Of a DNA stretch of 64,000 bases, positions 37,602-47,432 are shown one piece after another; the first letter of the stretch is position 1, and every line of letters starts with the position of its first letter. Location: contig CAJNCJ010000001.1 of NCBI GenBank assembly GCA_905221235.1, positions 1 to 64,000 on the forward strand, written 5' to 3'. Position numbers and translations under genes: made by a program. The notes under the pieces are model-generated. The model was not told the DNA's origin. It did not search any database and worked only from the letters and a program-made list of their open reading frames with translations. This stretch comes from a bacterium. GTDB taxonomy: Bacteria > Bacillota > Bacilli > Lactobacillales > Streptococcaceae.

Positions 37602-38660
37602 TTATGATAAATCTTTTTTCAATAATTGATAAAAATCTGCTAGAGATTTCAATTCCTTAGAAGCCTTCATCTTAGCTTGATAGTCTTCCTTGTGACGTAG
37701 TAAGTGAGAAAGCTTCTCTTCCAAACTATCCAAGGTCAATTCGCTTTCTTGAAGCTCTTCTGCATAGCCTTTTTTTACAAAGTAAGCTGCATTTTCAATC
37801 TGGTCACCACGACTAGCTTCACGACCAAGTGGCACAATAACATGTAATTTTGCCATGGCCAAGAGCTCAAAAATCGTATTGGCACCACCTCGTGTCACAA
37901 CAATATCAGCCAATTCCATCAAGGGTTGATAGAGATTGGTCACGTAGTCGACACGAAAGAGATTTTGGCTCAACTCGTTCAGGCTAGAATCTCCAGTTAG
38001 ATTGATAATATTGTAGCGCTCTGTCAGCTCTTTCTTATGGTCTGTCACCAATTGATTAAAGACTCGAGCACCTGCAGAACCGCCAACAAACAATACAGTT
38101 GGCAATTTAGGATTAAAGTGGGTTTGGATATCCACCAATTCATCTGGTTCTGGAGTGTTTTGGTCTGAAACCTTGGTCACTGCTCCCACATGCTCGACCT
38201 TAGACAAACTTGAAGCTTGCTCAAAGGTTGAATACATCTTCGTCGCAAATTTATAGGCAATTTTATTGGCCAAGCCCATAGATAGGTCAGATTCGTGAAT
38301 AAAGACAGGCACTCTTGACACACGCGCAGCGATAACAGGCGGTACTGAGACAAAGCCCCCCTTTGAAAAAAGAGCCTGTGGACGAATTCGTAACATGATA
38401 AAGAACGATTGGACGATTCCCCAACCAACTTTGAAGACATCCAGCATATTTTGCCAAGAGAAATAACGACGCAATTTCCCAGTCGCAATGGAGTGGAAGG
38501 TGACATCCAAACCCGACTTGAGGATTTCTTGGTGTTCGATACCACGCTTGTCCCCGATATAGTGGACTTCCCAGCCATCTTCGATGAATTTGGGCATTAA
38601 CAAAAGATTGAGGGTAACGTGTCCAACCGTCCCCCCACCTGTAAAGACAATTTTTTTCAT
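37602..38660 (-). CDS. murG: UDP-GlcNAc--lipid I transferase MurG
   Basis: A 352-residue GT28 enzyme converting lipid I to lipid II at the inner face of the membrane. Motifs: [16 protein letters not shown] (core TGGGTVGHV), [14 protein letters not shown] and [16 protein letters not shown]. It lies one base after murD. Length is normal for streptococci. Confidence 0.96.
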   Translation of the reverse strand: MKKIVFTGGGTVGHVTLNLLLMPKFIEDGWEVHYIGDKRGIEHQEILKSGLDVTFHSIATGKLRRYFSWQNMLDVFKVGWGIVQSFFIMLRIRPQALFSKGGFVSVPPVIAARVSRVPVFIHESDLSMGLANKIAYKFATKMYSTFEQASSLSKVEHVGAVTKVSDQNTPEPDELVDIQTHFNPKLPTVLFVGGSAGARVFNQLVTDHKKELTERYNIINLTGDSSLNELSQNLFRVDYVTNLYQPLMELADIVVTRGGANTIFELLAMAKLHVIVPLGREASRGDQIENAAYFVKKGYAEELQESELTLDSLEEKLSHLLRHKEDYQAKMKASKELKSLADFYQLLKKDLS

Positions 38661-38661
38661 A

Positions 38662-40014
38662 TTATTCCTTTAACTCCGCTACTGTGTCGATAAAGAGGTC
38701 GCCACGTACTTCAAAGTTAGCATACATATCCCAGCTGGCATTGGCAGGACTGAGAAGAACCACATCTCCTTGAGTCGCAAACTCATAGGCCTTGCGGGTA
38801 GCATCAGCAATATCAGTCGCATCCACATAAGCCACACCAGCCTTATCCGCTGCCCGTTTGACACGTTCTGCAGATTGACCGAGGATGACCATCTTCTTAA
38901 GTCCAGTAATGTCTGGTACCAATTCGTCAAACTCATTGCCACGGTCCAAACCACCTGCAATCAAGATGACCTTGCTGTTGTCAAATCCTGACAAGGCTTT
39001 TTGAGTCGCCAAGATATTGGTTGACTTGCTATCATTATAGAATTTGACACCCTTAATTTCATCCACAAATTGGAGACGGTGTTTGACACCACCAAAGGCT
39101 GAAAGAGTTTCCTTGATGGTTTGATTGTCCACGCCACGGAGCTTGGCTACTGCAATAGTCGCAAGGGCATTTTCCACATTGTGGCTACCTGGAACTCCGA
39201 TTTCACTAGATACCATGATCACTTCTCCACGGAAGAAGAGCTGACCATCTTCCAAATAAGCTCCATCAACCTTTTCAAGTGTTGAGAATGGAACAACAGT
39301 GGCTTGTGTTTTGCTAGCCAATTCTTTTGCCAAGTCTTGGTTAAAGTTCAAAACAAGGAAATCATCTGCTGTCATCTTGTTCTGGATATTCCACTTGGCT
39401 GCCACATATTCCTCAAAAGAACCATGGTAGTCGATATGAGTTGGCATGAGGTTGGTAATAACCGCAATCTCAGGATGGAATTCTTGAACGCCCATCAGTT
39501 GGAAAGAAGAAAGTTCCATGACAAGCGTGTCCTTATCTGTCGCAGTTTGAGCCACTTGACTGGCAGGATAGCCGATATTTCCTGATAAAAGACCATGTTG
39601 ACCAGCAGCAGTCAAAACATCTCCAATCATGGTCGTTGTGGTTGTTTTACCATTTGAACCAGTAATACCAACAATCGGTGCTTCTGAAATCAAGTAAGCC
39701 AATTCCACCTCAGTCAAGACTGGAATACCTTTGGCCAAAGCCTTTTCAATCATTGGATTGCTGTAGGGGATACCTGGATTTTTCACCATAAGAGCAAACT
39801 CTTCATCCAAGAGTTCCAAAGGATGACCTCCTGTGATGACCTTGATCCCTTCTTCCAGCAAACTTTGGGCAGCTGGATTGTCCTCGAAAGGCTTCCCATC
39901 ATTTACTGTCACAATGGCACCTAGCTTGTCCAACAAACGAGCTGCTGATTCACCAGACTTGGCCAAACCTAAAACAAGGACTTTCTTATTTTTAAATTGA
40001 TCTATTACTTTCAT
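38662..40014 (-). CDS. murD: UDP-MurNAc-L-Ala:D-Glu ligase MurD
   Basis: A 450-residue Mur ligase adding D-glutamate to the peptidoglycan precursor. The ATP loop is [14 protein letters not shown], followed by the FQLMGVQEF and HRLQFV motifs and the C-terminal [20 protein letters not shown]. It heads murD-murG-divIB. A terminator of the upstream DUF3165 gene precedes it. Confidence 0.96.
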   Translation of the reverse strand: MKVIDQFKNKKVLVLGLAKSGESAARLLDKLGAIVTVNDGKPFEDNPAAQSLLEEGIKVITGGHPLELLDEEFALMVKNPGIPYSNPMIEKALAKGIPVLTEVELAYLISEAPIVGITGSNGKTTTTTMIGDVLTAAGQHGLLSGNIGYPASQVAQTATDKDTLVMELSSFQLMGVQEFHPEIAVITNLMPTHIDYHGSFEEYVAAKWNIQNKMTADDFLVLNFNQDLAKELASKTQATVVPFSTLEKVDGAYLEDGQLFFRGEVIMVSSEIGVPGSHNVENALATIAVAKLRGVDNQTIKETLSAFGGVKHRLQFVDEIKGVKFYNDSKSTNILATQKALSGFDNSKVILIAGGLDRGNEFDELVPDITGLKKMVILGQSAERVKRAADKAGVAYVDATDIADATRKAYEFATQGDVVLLSPANASWDMYANFEVRGDLFIDTVAELKE

Positions 40015-40104
40015 GTCTCAAACTCCATTTCTACTCTTACTATTTTACCATTTTTATGGAAATAATTCTAAACGAAAATGCTCATATTCAGCATTCTAAC
40101 AAGC

Positions 40105-40131
40105 AAAAAGAGAGCCGAAACTCTCTTTTTA
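40105..40131 (-). terminator. Terminator after the DUF3165 gene
   Basis: Minus-strand AGAGAG-TTTCGG-CTCTCT with flanking A and T runs, overlapping the gene's stop region. Confidence 0.7.
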
Positions 40132-40383
40132 TCTTCTTTTACTTTTATGGACCGACATGAGGGTAATATCTCGCAAGCTAAAGTATGCTAGGAAGAGCAT
40201 AGCGATTGCAATAAAGAATTCTGTCGGTAGCTGAAAGATTTGCAGAACTGACAGCATAAGCAAAATCAAAAGTGCTACGAAAGCAAAGACGACAAGGACG
40301 ATATTAACTGTCCCTTTAATGCTTTCTGGTGTCGCAAATACATAGAGTAGTAATAAGAGGATTCCTATGATTAAATAAACCAT
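40129..40383 (-). CDS. Small membrane protein, DUF3165 type
   Basis: An 84-residue protein with three predicted helices (about residues 1-18, 27-50 and 52-70) and a basic tail VHKSKRR. It is 19 bp downstream of typA and probably cotranscribed. Its function is unknown. Family assignment rests on size, layout and genomic position. Confidence 0.7.
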   Translation of the reverse strand: MVYLIIGILLLLLYVFATPESIKGTVNIVLVVFAFVALLILLMLSVLQIFQLPTEFFIAIAMLFLAYFSLRDITLMSVHKSKRR

Positions 40384-40402
40384 CTCTATCTCTTTCTAGC
40401 TC

Positions 40403-42244
40403 TTATTCAGCTGATTTTTTCTTCTTGTTAGCTTTCTCGCGCTCTGCCTTGTTAAGGATTTGTTTACGCAAACGGATAGACTCAGGCGTTACTTCCATGT
40501 ACTCATCATCGTTCAAGAACTCAAGAGACTCTTCAAGTGTCAAGATACGAGGTGTCTTGATTACAGCTGTTTGGTCCTTAGTAGCTGAACGGACGTTGGT
40601 CATTTGTTTAGCCTTCGTGATGTTAACTGTCAAGTCGTTTTCACGAGAGTTTTCACCGATAATCATTCCTTCGTAAACCTCAGTACCTGGGTTAACAAAG
40701 ATTGTACCACGTTCTTCGATAGACATGATTGAGTAAGTTGTAGCCTTACCAGCATCGATAGAAACAAGGGCACCACGGTGACGTCCGCCAATTTCCCCTG
40801 GAATCAATGGCAAGTATTGGTCAAAGGTATGGTTCATGATACCGTAACCACGAGTCATTGACAAGAACTCAGTTGAGTATCCGATCAAACCACGCGCAGG
40901 AACAAGGAAGACCAAACGAGTTTGACCATTACCAGTTGAAATCATATCCAACATTTCACCCTTACGTTCAGAAAGGCTTTGGATAACAGACCCTTGGTAT
41001 TCTTCTGGAGTATCGATTTGAACACGTTCAAATGGCTCACATTTGACACCATCGATTTCTTTTACGATAACTTCTGGACGAGATACTTGAAGTTCATATC
41101 CCTCACGACGCATTGTTTCGATAAGGATTGACAAGTGCAATTCTCCACGGCCTGAAACCGTCCATTTATCTGGTGAATCAGTTGGGTCAACACGAAGGGA
41201 AACGTCTGTTTGCAATTCTGCCTGCAGGCGTTCTTCTACCTTACGAGAAGTTACCCATTTACCTTCCTTACCAGCAAATGGTGAGTTGTTGACCAAGAAA
41301 GTCATTTGAAGAGTTGGCTCATCGATGTGTAGGATTGGAAGTGCCTCAACTGCGTCTGTCGGAGTAATGGTTTCACCGACAAAGATATCTTCCATACCTG
41401 AAACGGCAATCAAATCACCTGCTTTAGCTTCTTGGATTTCACGACGTTCCAAACCAAAGAAACCGAAGAGTTTTGTAACACGGAAGTTTTTAGTTGTACC
41501 ATCTAGTTTAGAAAGGGTAACTTGGTCCCCAACCTTAACAGTACCACGGAAGACACGACCGATACCGATACGTCCAACGAAGTCATTGTAGTCCAAAAGT
41601 GAGACTTGGAACTGCAAAGGCTCATCTGAGTTATCTACTGGAGCTGGGATGTGGTCGATAATCGTGTCAAAGATTGGTGCCATAGTAGCTTCTTGGTCAG
41701 CTGGATCATCTGACAATGAAGAAGTTCCGTTGATAGCTGAAGCATACACCACTGGGAAGTCAAGCTGGTCATCATCTGCACCAAGCTCGATGAAAAGTTC
41801 CAATACTTCGTCCACTACTTCTGCTGGGCGAGCTGATGGTTTATCGATTTTGTTAACAACCACGATTGGGACAAGGTCTTGTTCCAAGGCTTTTTTCAAT
41901 ACGAAACGAGTTTGTGGCATGGTTCCTTCGTAGGCATCTACGACCAAGACAACACCGTCAACCATTTTCATGATACGCTCAACTTCTCCACCAAAGTCCG
42001 CGTGTCCTGGTGTGTCCATGATGTTGATACGAGTTCCGTTGTAGGCAACAGCTGTATTTTTAGCAAGGATGGTGATTCCACGCTCTTTTTCGATATCGTT
42101 TGAGTCCATAGCACGCTCAGCCAATTCAGTACGTGCATCAAGCGTTTCTGATTGTTTCAATAATTCGTCAACGAGGGTTGTTTTACCGTGGTCAACGTGG
42201 GCGATAATCGCAATGTTACGGATATCTTCTCTTAATTTTGTCAT
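40403..42244 (-). CDS. typA: Ribosome-associated GTPase TypA/BipA
   Basis: A 613-residue translational GTPase. G1 [10 protein letters not shown] is at residues about 14-23, G2 includes ERGITI, G3 is [11 protein letters not shown]4 VNKIDKP. Domains II, III, V and the BipA-specific C-terminal domain follow. I use the ATG at 42244 ([10 protein letters not shown]) with AGAGG upstream; the 7-codon longer frame has no site. It assists ribosome assembly and stress growth. Confidence 0.95.
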   Translation of the reverse strand: MTKLREDIRNIAIIAHVDHGKTTLVDELLKQSETLDARTELAERAMDSNDIEKERGITILAKNTAVAYNGTRINIMDTPGHADFGGEVERIMKMVDGVVLVVDAYEGTMPQTRFVLKKALEQDLVPIVVVNKIDKPSARPAEVVDEVLELFIELGADDDQLDFPVVYASAINGTSSLSDDPADQEATMAPIFDTIIDHIPAPVDNSDEPLQFQVSLLDYNDFVGRIGIGRVFRGTVKVGDQVTLSKLDGTTKNFRVTKLFGFFGLERREIQEAKAGDLIAVSGMEDIFVGETITPTDAVEALPILHIDEPTLQMTFLVNNSPFAGKEGKWVTSRKVEERLQAELQTDVSLRVDPTDSPDKWTVSGRGELHLSILIETMRREGYELQVSRPEVIVKEIDGVKCEPFERVQIDTPEEYQGSVIQSLSERKGEMLDMISTGNGQTRLVFLVPARGLIGYSTEFLSMTRGYGIMNHTFDQYLPLIPGEIGGRHRGALVSIDAGKATTYSIMSIEERGTIFVNPGTEVYEGMIIGENSRENDLTVNITKAKQMTNVRSATKDQTAVIKTPRILTLEESLEFLNDDEYMEVTPESIRLRKQILNKAEREKANKKKKSAE

Positions 42245-42387
42245 GATTTCCTCTATAGTATTCAAAATTTATTTTCTAACTGAACGATTATACCATATTT
42301 TCAAGTAAATAACATAACTCAAGCAAGTGTAAATGTTTTCACTCTGCTTTTCTTTTCACATCAAGCCTTTTCAAAGCAAACAACTTA

Positions 42388-42405
42388 TGATAAGATAGGC
42401 ACAGT
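42388..42405 (+). promoter_or_regulatory. Extended -10 promoter close to the rsuA start
   Basis: TGATAAGAT (42388-42396) provides TGn plus TAAGAT. The expected start at about 42402-42403 leaves a leader of only 3-4 nt before the ATG at 42406. Confidence 0.5.
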
Positions 42406-43131
42406 ATGCGTTTAGATAATTTATTAGCCCAAGAAAAAGTTAGCCGAAAGGCCATGAAACAAGCACTTCTCAAAGGGGAAATTCTAGTCGATGGTTGCCC
42501 AGCCCGCTCCCTAGCCCAGAATATCGATACAGGGCTACAAGAACTCCGTTTTCAGGGCCGAATCATTCAAGGTTATGAGCACACCTACCTTATGCTTCAT
42601 AAACCTGCTGGTGTCGTAACAGCCAATAAAGACAAGGAACTTCAAACCGTCATGGATCTCCTTCCACCTGACATTCAGTCTGACAAGCTCTATGCCGTCG
42701 GTCGACTGGACCGAGATACGACGGGCCTTCTCCTCTTGACCGACAATGGCCCCTTGGGCTTTCAGCTCCTCCACCCCCAATATCATGTCGATAAGACCTA
42801 CCAAATTGAGGTTAATGGACTCCTGACACCTGCCCATATTCAAGCCTTTCAAAAGGGAATTGTCTTTTTAGATGGCACTGTCTGTAAACCTGCAAGACTA
42901 GAGATTCTATCAGCAAGTCCTTCTCTTAGCCAAGCTTCTATCACCATTTCAGAAGGAAAATTTCATCAAGTCAAAAAAATGTTCCTCTCAGTTGGTGTCA
43001 AAGTGACCTCTCTCAAGCGCACCCAATTTGGGCCTTGGAGCTTGGATGATAATCTTCAAGAGGGAGATTATCGCCCCCTAAACTCGGAAGAATTAGCAAA
43101 CATTCGTGACTTTCTCAGAAAAAGTGGTTAA
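42406..43131 (+). CDS. rsuA: 16S rRNA pseudouridine synthase RsuA
   Basis: A 241-residue enzyme. An N-terminal S4 RNA-binding domain (MRLDNLLAQEKVSRKAMKQAL; core RLDNLLAQEKVSRK) is followed by the catalytic domain with Asp in VGRLDRDTTGLLLLT. It modifies U516-type sites of 16S rRNA. It is divergent from typA, with a promoter practically touching the start codon. Related RluB/E/F enzymes are possible but RsuA-type is the usual assignment at this size. Confidence 0.88.
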   Translation: MRLDNLLAQEKVSRKAMKQALLKGEILVDGCPARSLAQNIDTGLQELRFQGRIIQGYEHTYLMLHKPAGVVTANKDKELQTVMDLLPPDIQSDKLYAVGRLDRDTTGLLLLTDNGPLGFQLLHPQYHVDKTYQIEVNGLLTPAHIQAFQKGIVFLDGTVCKPARLEILSASPSLSQASITISEGKFHQVKKMFLSVGVKVTSLKRTQFGPWSLDDNLQEGDYRPLNSEELANIRDFLRKSG

Positions 43132-43136
43132 AAAAT

Positions 43137-43165
43137 GAGCTCGGAAATATCCAAGCTCATTTTCT
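43137..43165. terminator. Convergent terminator rsuA / rhodanese-like gene
   Basis: GAGCTCGGA and TCCAAGCTC arms with TTTTC downstream on the plus strand, between the convergent stops. Confidence 0.6.
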
Positions 43166-43548
43166 TATTTCTCAACTTTGACTTTCCCTTTCCAAGAATC
43201 CAAGCCATAAGAAAGGATATAAATCTCAGAAAAACCTTGTTTTTTCAAGTAAAGGGCTGCATTTGTGACACGTTGCGCACGTTGGTTTTCGTAGAGAAGG
43301 ACAGGTTTATCCTTACGAAGGGCTGCAAGACTAGTCTTCAACTGACTTGAAGGAATATTGCGGGCTCCAAGAATATGTTTTCTGTGAAATTCAGCTGGGT
43401 CGCGCAAATCAATCAATTGACCCGTACGAATCAAGGCTTCAAATTCCTCATTGTCCACGATTTTAGCCGCACGGCGAATACGAAGATAGTTAAAGCCCAT
43501 CCACGCCAACATTGCCAGTATAAGTGCCCACAAAATCCAAGTAACCAT
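43165..43548 (-). CDS. Membrane-anchored rhodanese-like protein lacking the catalytic Cys
   Basis: A 127-residue protein. An N-terminal helix (residues about 3-22) anchors a rhodanese domain (LIDLRDPAEFHRKHILGARNIPSSQL). The active-site loop, normally starting with Cys after the VLLY strand, reads VLLYENQRAQR here, so the sulfur-carrying Cys is absent. A binding or scaffold role is more likely than sulfurtransfer. It overlaps the YqgQ gene by one base, so the two are translationally coupled. Confidence 0.83.
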   Translation of the reverse strand: MVTWILWALILAMLAWMGFNYLRIRRAAKIVDNEEFEALIRTGQLIDLRDPAEFHRKHILGARNIPSSQLKTSLAALRKDKPVLLYENQRAQRVTNAALYLKKQGFSEIYILSYGLDSWKGKVKVEK

Positions 43549-43769
43549 TAGTTCTTTTCTCCATTTTTCTCAATATAATCCAATTCTACCTTATGCTCTC
43601 TGCGAAGAACCGCTTCTGCTTCTAGATAGTCTAATTTGTCCATCAACCCTGCATCGTAAATCCGAGAGAGTTCCAGCTTCATCAGTTCAATATCATATAA
43701 GCGTTTTCCCATATAAACAATAATACCAAATCGTTTGAGAAATTGCTGCACATCATAGAATGTTTTCAT
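43548..43769 (-). CDS. YqgQ-family (DUF910) protein
   Basis: A 73-residue cytosolic helical protein starting MKTFYDVQQFLKRFGIIVYMG, matching Bacillus YqgQ. It is often encoded beside glucokinase in Bacilli; here it is upstream of the rhodanese-like gene. The start at 43769 is chosen by homology; an ATG three codons upstream (43778) is possible, and neither has a strong ribosome-binding site. Function unknown. Confidence 0.8.
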   Translation of the reverse strand: MKTFYDVQQFLKRFGIIVYMGKRLYDIELMKLELSRIYDAGLMDKLDYLEAEAVLRREHKVELDYIEKNGEKN

Positions 43770-43859
43770 AAGACTCATTCTAGCAAAATTTTATATTTTT
43801 TTCAAGAAGAGACTCACACAATGCTCCTGATTTTCCTATCTTCTTTGGCGATTCTGACG

Positions 43860-43880
43860 CAAGTGTGGTACAATAAAAAC
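43860..43880 (+). promoter_or_regulatory. Extended -10 promoter directly abutting the LysR gene
   Basis: TGTGGTACAAT carries TGn plus TACAAT (43869-43874), and the ATG is at 43881, 6 nt later. This is the same arrangement as at 9893-9914, again with no Shine-Dalgarno site. Confidence 0.6.
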
Positions 43881-44789
43881 ATGAGAATTCAACAATTACA
43901 TTATATTATCAAAATCGTCGAAACTGGCTCCATGAATGAGGCAGCCAAACAGCTCTTTATCACTCAGCCTAGTCTTTCCAATGCTGTGAGAGATTTGGAA
44001 AATGAGATGGGCATTGAGATCTTTATCCGCAATCCCAAGGGTATCACCTTGACCCGTGATGGGATGGAGTTCCTCTCCTATGCCCGTCAAGTTGTCGAGC
44101 AAACTCAGCTTCTAGAAGAACGCTATAAAAATCCTGTCGCACACCGCGAACTCTTTAGCGTTTCGTCTCAACACTATGCCTTTGTTGTCAATGCCTTTGT
44201 CTCTCTACTCAAGAAAAGTGATATGGAGAAATATGAGCTTTTCCTTCGTGAAACTCGGACTTGGGAGATTATCGACGACGTCAAGAACTTCCGTAGTGAA
44301 GTCGGTGTCCTCTTTTTGAACAGCTACAACCGTGATGTTTTAACAAAAATGCTGGATGACAACCACCTCTTGGCTCACCATCTCTTTACAGCACAACCTC
44401 ATATCTTTGTCAGCAAGACCAACCCTCTGGCAAAGAAAGACAAGGTGAAACTATCTGATTTGGAAAACTTCCCTTATCTCAGCTATGACCAAGGAACGCA
44501 CAATTCCTTCTACTTCTCAGAGGAAATCCTTTCCCAAGAACACCACAAAAAATCCATCGTGGTTAGTGACCGTGCCACCCTCTTTAATCTCTTGATTGGT
44601 TTGGATGGTTATACCATTGCCACAGGGATTTTGAACAGTAATCTTAACGGAGACAACATCGTTTCTATCCCACTGGACATTGACGACCCAATTGAGCTGG
44701 TCTATATCCAGCATGAGAAAACTAGCCTTTCTAAGATGGGCGAACGCTTTATCGACTATCTACTAGAAGAAGTCCAGTTTGATAGTTGA
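43881..44789 (+). CDS. LysR-family regulator of the CpsY/MtaR/CmbR type
   Basis: A 302-residue LTTR. The N-terminal winged HTH includes SMNEAAKQLFITQPSLSNAV (residues about 16-35), and the effector domain contains FSVSSQHYAFVVNAFVSLL and ETRTWEIIDDVKNFRSEVGVL. This pattern is characteristic of streptococcal regulators of methionine/cysteine uptake (names CpsY, MtaR, CmbR). I leave the symbol empty because I cannot separate these paralogues here. The start is 43881 (MRIQQLHYI) rather than 46 codons upstream, which would overlap the divergent YqgQ gene. Confidence 0.87.
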   Translation: MRIQQLHYIIKIVETGSMNEAAKQLFITQPSLSNAVRDLENEMGIEIFIRNPKGITLTRDGMEFLSYARQVVEQTQLLEERYKNPVAHRELFSVSSQHYAFVVNAFVSLLKKSDMEKYELFLRETRTWEIIDDVKNFRSEVGVLFLNSYNRDVLTKMLDDNHLLAHHLFTAQPHIFVSKTNPLAKKDKVKLSDLENFPYLSYDQGTHNSFYFSEEILSQEHHKKSIVVSDRATLFNLLIGLDGYTIATGILNSNLNGDNIVSIPLDIDDPIELVYIQHEKTSLSKMGERFIDYLLEEVQFDS

Positions 44790-44946
44790 TACTCTTCGAA
44801 AATCTCTTCAAACAACGTCAGTTCTATCCACAACCTCAAAACAGTGTTTTGAGCTGACTTCGTCAGTCTTATCTACAACCTCAAAGCAGTGCTTTGAGCA
44901 ACCTACGGCTAGCTTCCTAGTTTGCTCCTTGATTTTCATTGAGTAT
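44790..44946 (+). repeat. BOX element (boxA-boxB-boxC)
   Basis: 157 bp from ATACTCTTCGAAAATC to GATTTTCATTGAGTAT with a boxB-like insert GACTTCGTCAGTCTTATC. It is the only copy in the window with a clear middle module. It begins one base after the LysR stop codon. Confidence 0.9.
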
Positions 44947-44977
44947 GAGAATCAATCTAAATCGAATAACCTAAAAA

Positions 44978-45018
44978 CCTCAAGAACTAGCTTTCAACCC
45001 TAGTTCTTGAGGTTTTTT
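44978..45018. terminator. Bidirectional terminator at the end of the surface operon
   Basis: CCTCAAGAACTAG and CTAGTTCTTGAGG form 13-bp arms with T runs on both strands. It ends the six-gene surface operon on the minus strand and LysR/BOX transcription on the plus strand. Confidence 0.9.
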
Positions 45019-45050
45019 CTAATAGTAAATCAAAATGAATTTATAAAATC

Positions 45051-46247
45051 TTATTTTTTAAACCAAAATATAGAAAGGATTACAACAAGGACAAGTCCAG
45101 CTCCTACAACAATGCCAAACACTGGAATGTTTTCAAATAGATTCTCTTCTGTCTTTGTCTCCTCACTACTATCTTGTGTTGATTCTGCCACAGTATCATC
45201 TTGTTTCGCTACTTCTTTTTCTACCTTTTTCTCAACTTTCTTGGGACCATAATTTGGATTTACAAAAGTTGCTAGCATGGTGGGCTTAGAATAGTCTTCA
45301 TCTCCTTCTTTGACTAACCATGAGGCATTGTATAAATTCCGCCCCTCCAATACCATCCCAAAATCAATTCGCTCACCAGGAGGCAAAACTGCTCCTAAAC
45401 CTACACTAAAAAAGAAAGCTTCTCCGTCATTGTTCTCTTTTAAGACAATAAATCCGTTCTCACTCACTTTTTTAAGTCGAGATAATTTTCCTCTAATATC
45501 CCCATCTTTAAAAGTTCCAGTGTAGCTTCCATCCTCTTCTAAAATAAGTGATGAAGCTCTACCAGGCTTAGTACCCTTATTAGGTTCTTTATTAATCCAA
45601 GTACCCACTAATTCAGATGGGAAAGGAATTTCATCTCCAATTTTAGCATCGACAAGGGACTTAGGCATAGGAGGATTCGGATCCATATTATCTCCTATGA
45701 TTGGGAGATTTAGAGAAGTATATTCAATAGTTGAGGTATCTATTTTTGTTTTAGAATCAAGGTTTAAGTCATCCAGATCACCTTCTCCTGCTCTGAATTC
45801 ACCTTTTTTAATTAAAGTTGGCTCCTTATTTTCTTTAGAAAGTTGGAACAATCTATATGACATAATCCCTGGAGAACTTTCGAACACTATAATACTGCCA
45901 TCTGTGTAGATATTAATAACTGTCCCCATTCTATGGCTTGTATCCCAAAATCTATCAAATAAGGGAGTTGGAGTATTACCATTCATATAATAGACTTCAA
46001 ACAGTTCCCATTTTTCACCATTGGTCAGACCGATTAATAACTCATCCGTCCCATTTTTATCAATATCCATCAAAGCGTAACCAAGTCTATTAGCATTATT
46101 TTCAAATAGATGTTTGCTCTCCCACTTCTCAGTAATTTGTGGCAATAGTTGGTTGTAATCAGTACTATTGGCTTGGGCTGAATTCACAACTGAAAATAAG
46201 CCGCAAAACAAACTCAAACAGGTAATTATTTTTATAATTTTCTTCAT
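45051..46247 (-). CDS. Exported, C-terminally membrane-anchored protein of the surface operon
   Basis: A 398-residue protein of no recognised family. A signal peptide (about residues 1-25, ending NSAQANS) is followed by a beta-rich region with a DxDxNG calcium-type loop (MDIDKNGTDELLIGL). A central segment SELVGTWINKEP and a lysine/acidic linker (KKVEKKVEKEV) precede a C-terminal helix FGIVVGAGLVLVVILSIFWFKK (core GIVVGAGLVLVVIL). No LPxTG motif precedes the helix, so it is a transmembrane anchor rather than a sortase substrate. The start at 46247 is chosen because the 30 codons upstream lack a signal-like start. It is the last gene of the operon. Confidence 0.75.
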   Translation of the reverse strand: MKKIIKIITCLSLFCGLFSVVNSAQANSTDYNQLLPQITEKWESKHLFENNANRLGYALMDIDKNGTDELLIGLTNGEKWELFEVYYMNGNTPTPLFDRFWDTSHRMGTVINIYTDGSIIVFESSPGIMSYRLFQLSKENKEPTLIKKGEFRAGEGDLDDLNLDSKTKIDTSTIEYTSLNLPIIGDNMDPNPPMPKSLVDAKIGDEIPFPSELVGTWINKEPNKGTKPGRASSLILEEDGSYTGTFKDGDIRGKLSRLKKVSENGFIVLKENNDGEAFFFSVGLGAVLPPGERIDFGMVLEGRNLYNASWLVKEGDEDYSKPTMLATFVNPNYGPKKVEKKVEKEVAKQDDTVAESTQDSSEETKTEENLFENIPVFGIVVGAGLVLVVILSIFWFKK

Positions 46248-46278
46248 ATTATTTCTAATTTTAATTTCACCTATATAA

Positions 46279-47361
46279 TTAATAAATATTATTTTGATGG
46301 TAATGGTTATGTGTGTGATAATGATTCTCTTGAACACGTAAATTTCTCAAGTAATCAACTGCTTCTTCTGTATTTCTACGGATTCCATCTAACTGCTGTA
46401 ATTGCAAAGTTTGAACATAATTGTTATATCTTAATGCTTGAAGCATTTTCTTAGTATCAATATATTGTTCCCTTTGTAACTGTAGCATTTCTTTCTGATA
46501 GTTCAACTGTAATTCTTTATATTTTGTTTCATCATATAAATTTACAAGTTCCTTCATATTATCAGCTTTGAAATTTTCTAAAGCTCCGATAAAAAATTCT
46601 ATAGCTTCTATGAAATAGTAATCTTTGGGATACCATCCACTACCAAAAGCCACTAGAGCTCCTGCAGCTTCTTGCATCTCTATTTCACACTGCTGTTGCT
46701 CTTGCTTAATTTCTTGTTCATGTCTAATCTGTCTATCATAATCAGACTGTCTCATGCCTGAATTTTTAATGAGTTGTTTATTATCATCATCAATTAGCGT
46801 ATTAATGAAATCAACCCATTTAGGATACCAAATTTTACCTAAAATAGAAGTTAAATAAAGCATTCCTAAGGCTATAATTGAAAAAAATATACCTTCAAAT
46901 AAGTTAAAACTTATTAACCCTATTATTGCAAAAAATATTATCCTAAGAGGTGCAGCTAATAACATGACTAAAATAATCCCTGTCCATATATTTAACCATT
47001 TTTCTGTTTTTCGACGTATCTTTTTTTGAAGATAAAAAATTAAAATTGCTGTTGCTGCCAAATACATAACAAGTTCAAGAAGATTACCGTCACCAAACCA
47101 AAACATTAGTAGAAATTTAGCTAGATTTCCCAAAGCACCAAACAGAACTACATAAAATGATTGCCTCATCATTTTCTCTATTTTGTTAGATGAATTACTT
47201 TCTAATAAATTTTGTAATTGAGCTTGTATTTGCTTAGCTTTCCTTCTATCATTTTCTAACTTCATCTTATAGTTTTGCTTTTGATAAATATAATCTATAC
47301 CTCTATGTAGATTATATAAATTTTCTAATAATACTGATTTTTCTTCCACTTCATTCTCCAT
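46279..47361 (-). CDS. Multi-pass membrane protein with coiled coils and His-rich tail
   Basis: A 360-residue protein I do not recognise. It shows an N-terminal coiled coil (about residues 1-65), four to five membrane helices (about 67-170), then a long Gln/Glu-rich coiled region (about 205-335), and a C-terminus HYHTHNHYHQNNIY with six His in eleven residues. The tail could bind Zn, Ni or Cu, or interact with nucleic acid or lipid. It follows the 137-residue membrane protein in the operon by 71 bp and precedes the anchored protein by 31 bp. Base composition is AT-rich, as in its neighbours. Confidence 0.7.
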   Translation of the reverse strand: MENEVEEKSVLLENLYNLHRGIDYIYQKQNYKMKLENDRRKAKQIQAQLQNLLESNSSNKIEKMMRQSFYVVLFGALGNLAKFLLMFWFGDGNLLELVMYLAATAILIFYLQKKIRRKTEKWLNIWTGIILVMLLAAPLRIIFFAIIGLISFNLFEGIFFSIIALGMLYLTSILGKIWYPKWVDFINTLIDDDNKQLIKNSGMRQSDYDRQIRHEQEIKQEQQQCEIEMQEAAGALVAFGSGWYPKDYYFIEAIEFFIGALENFKADNMKELVNLYDETKYKELQLNYQKEMLQLQREQYIDTKKMLQALRYNNYVQTLQLQQLDGIRRNTEEAVDYLRNLRVQENHYHTHNHYHQNNIY

Positions 47362-47432
47362 CTTTTTTCTATTTTACTAAAAACCTGCCATTACTATCAC
47401 ATTCATACCAACTACTACTGAAATGAAATTAT

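Noticed and set aside
37246..37629. 127-codon Ser-rich plus-strand frame
   Set aside because: It is the antisense of the Glu/Lys-rich DivIB N-terminus.
43743..43880. Upstream extension of the LysR gene by 46 codons
   Set aside because: It overlaps the divergent YqgQ start and the LysR promoter, and LTTRs of this type begin at MRIQQLHYI.
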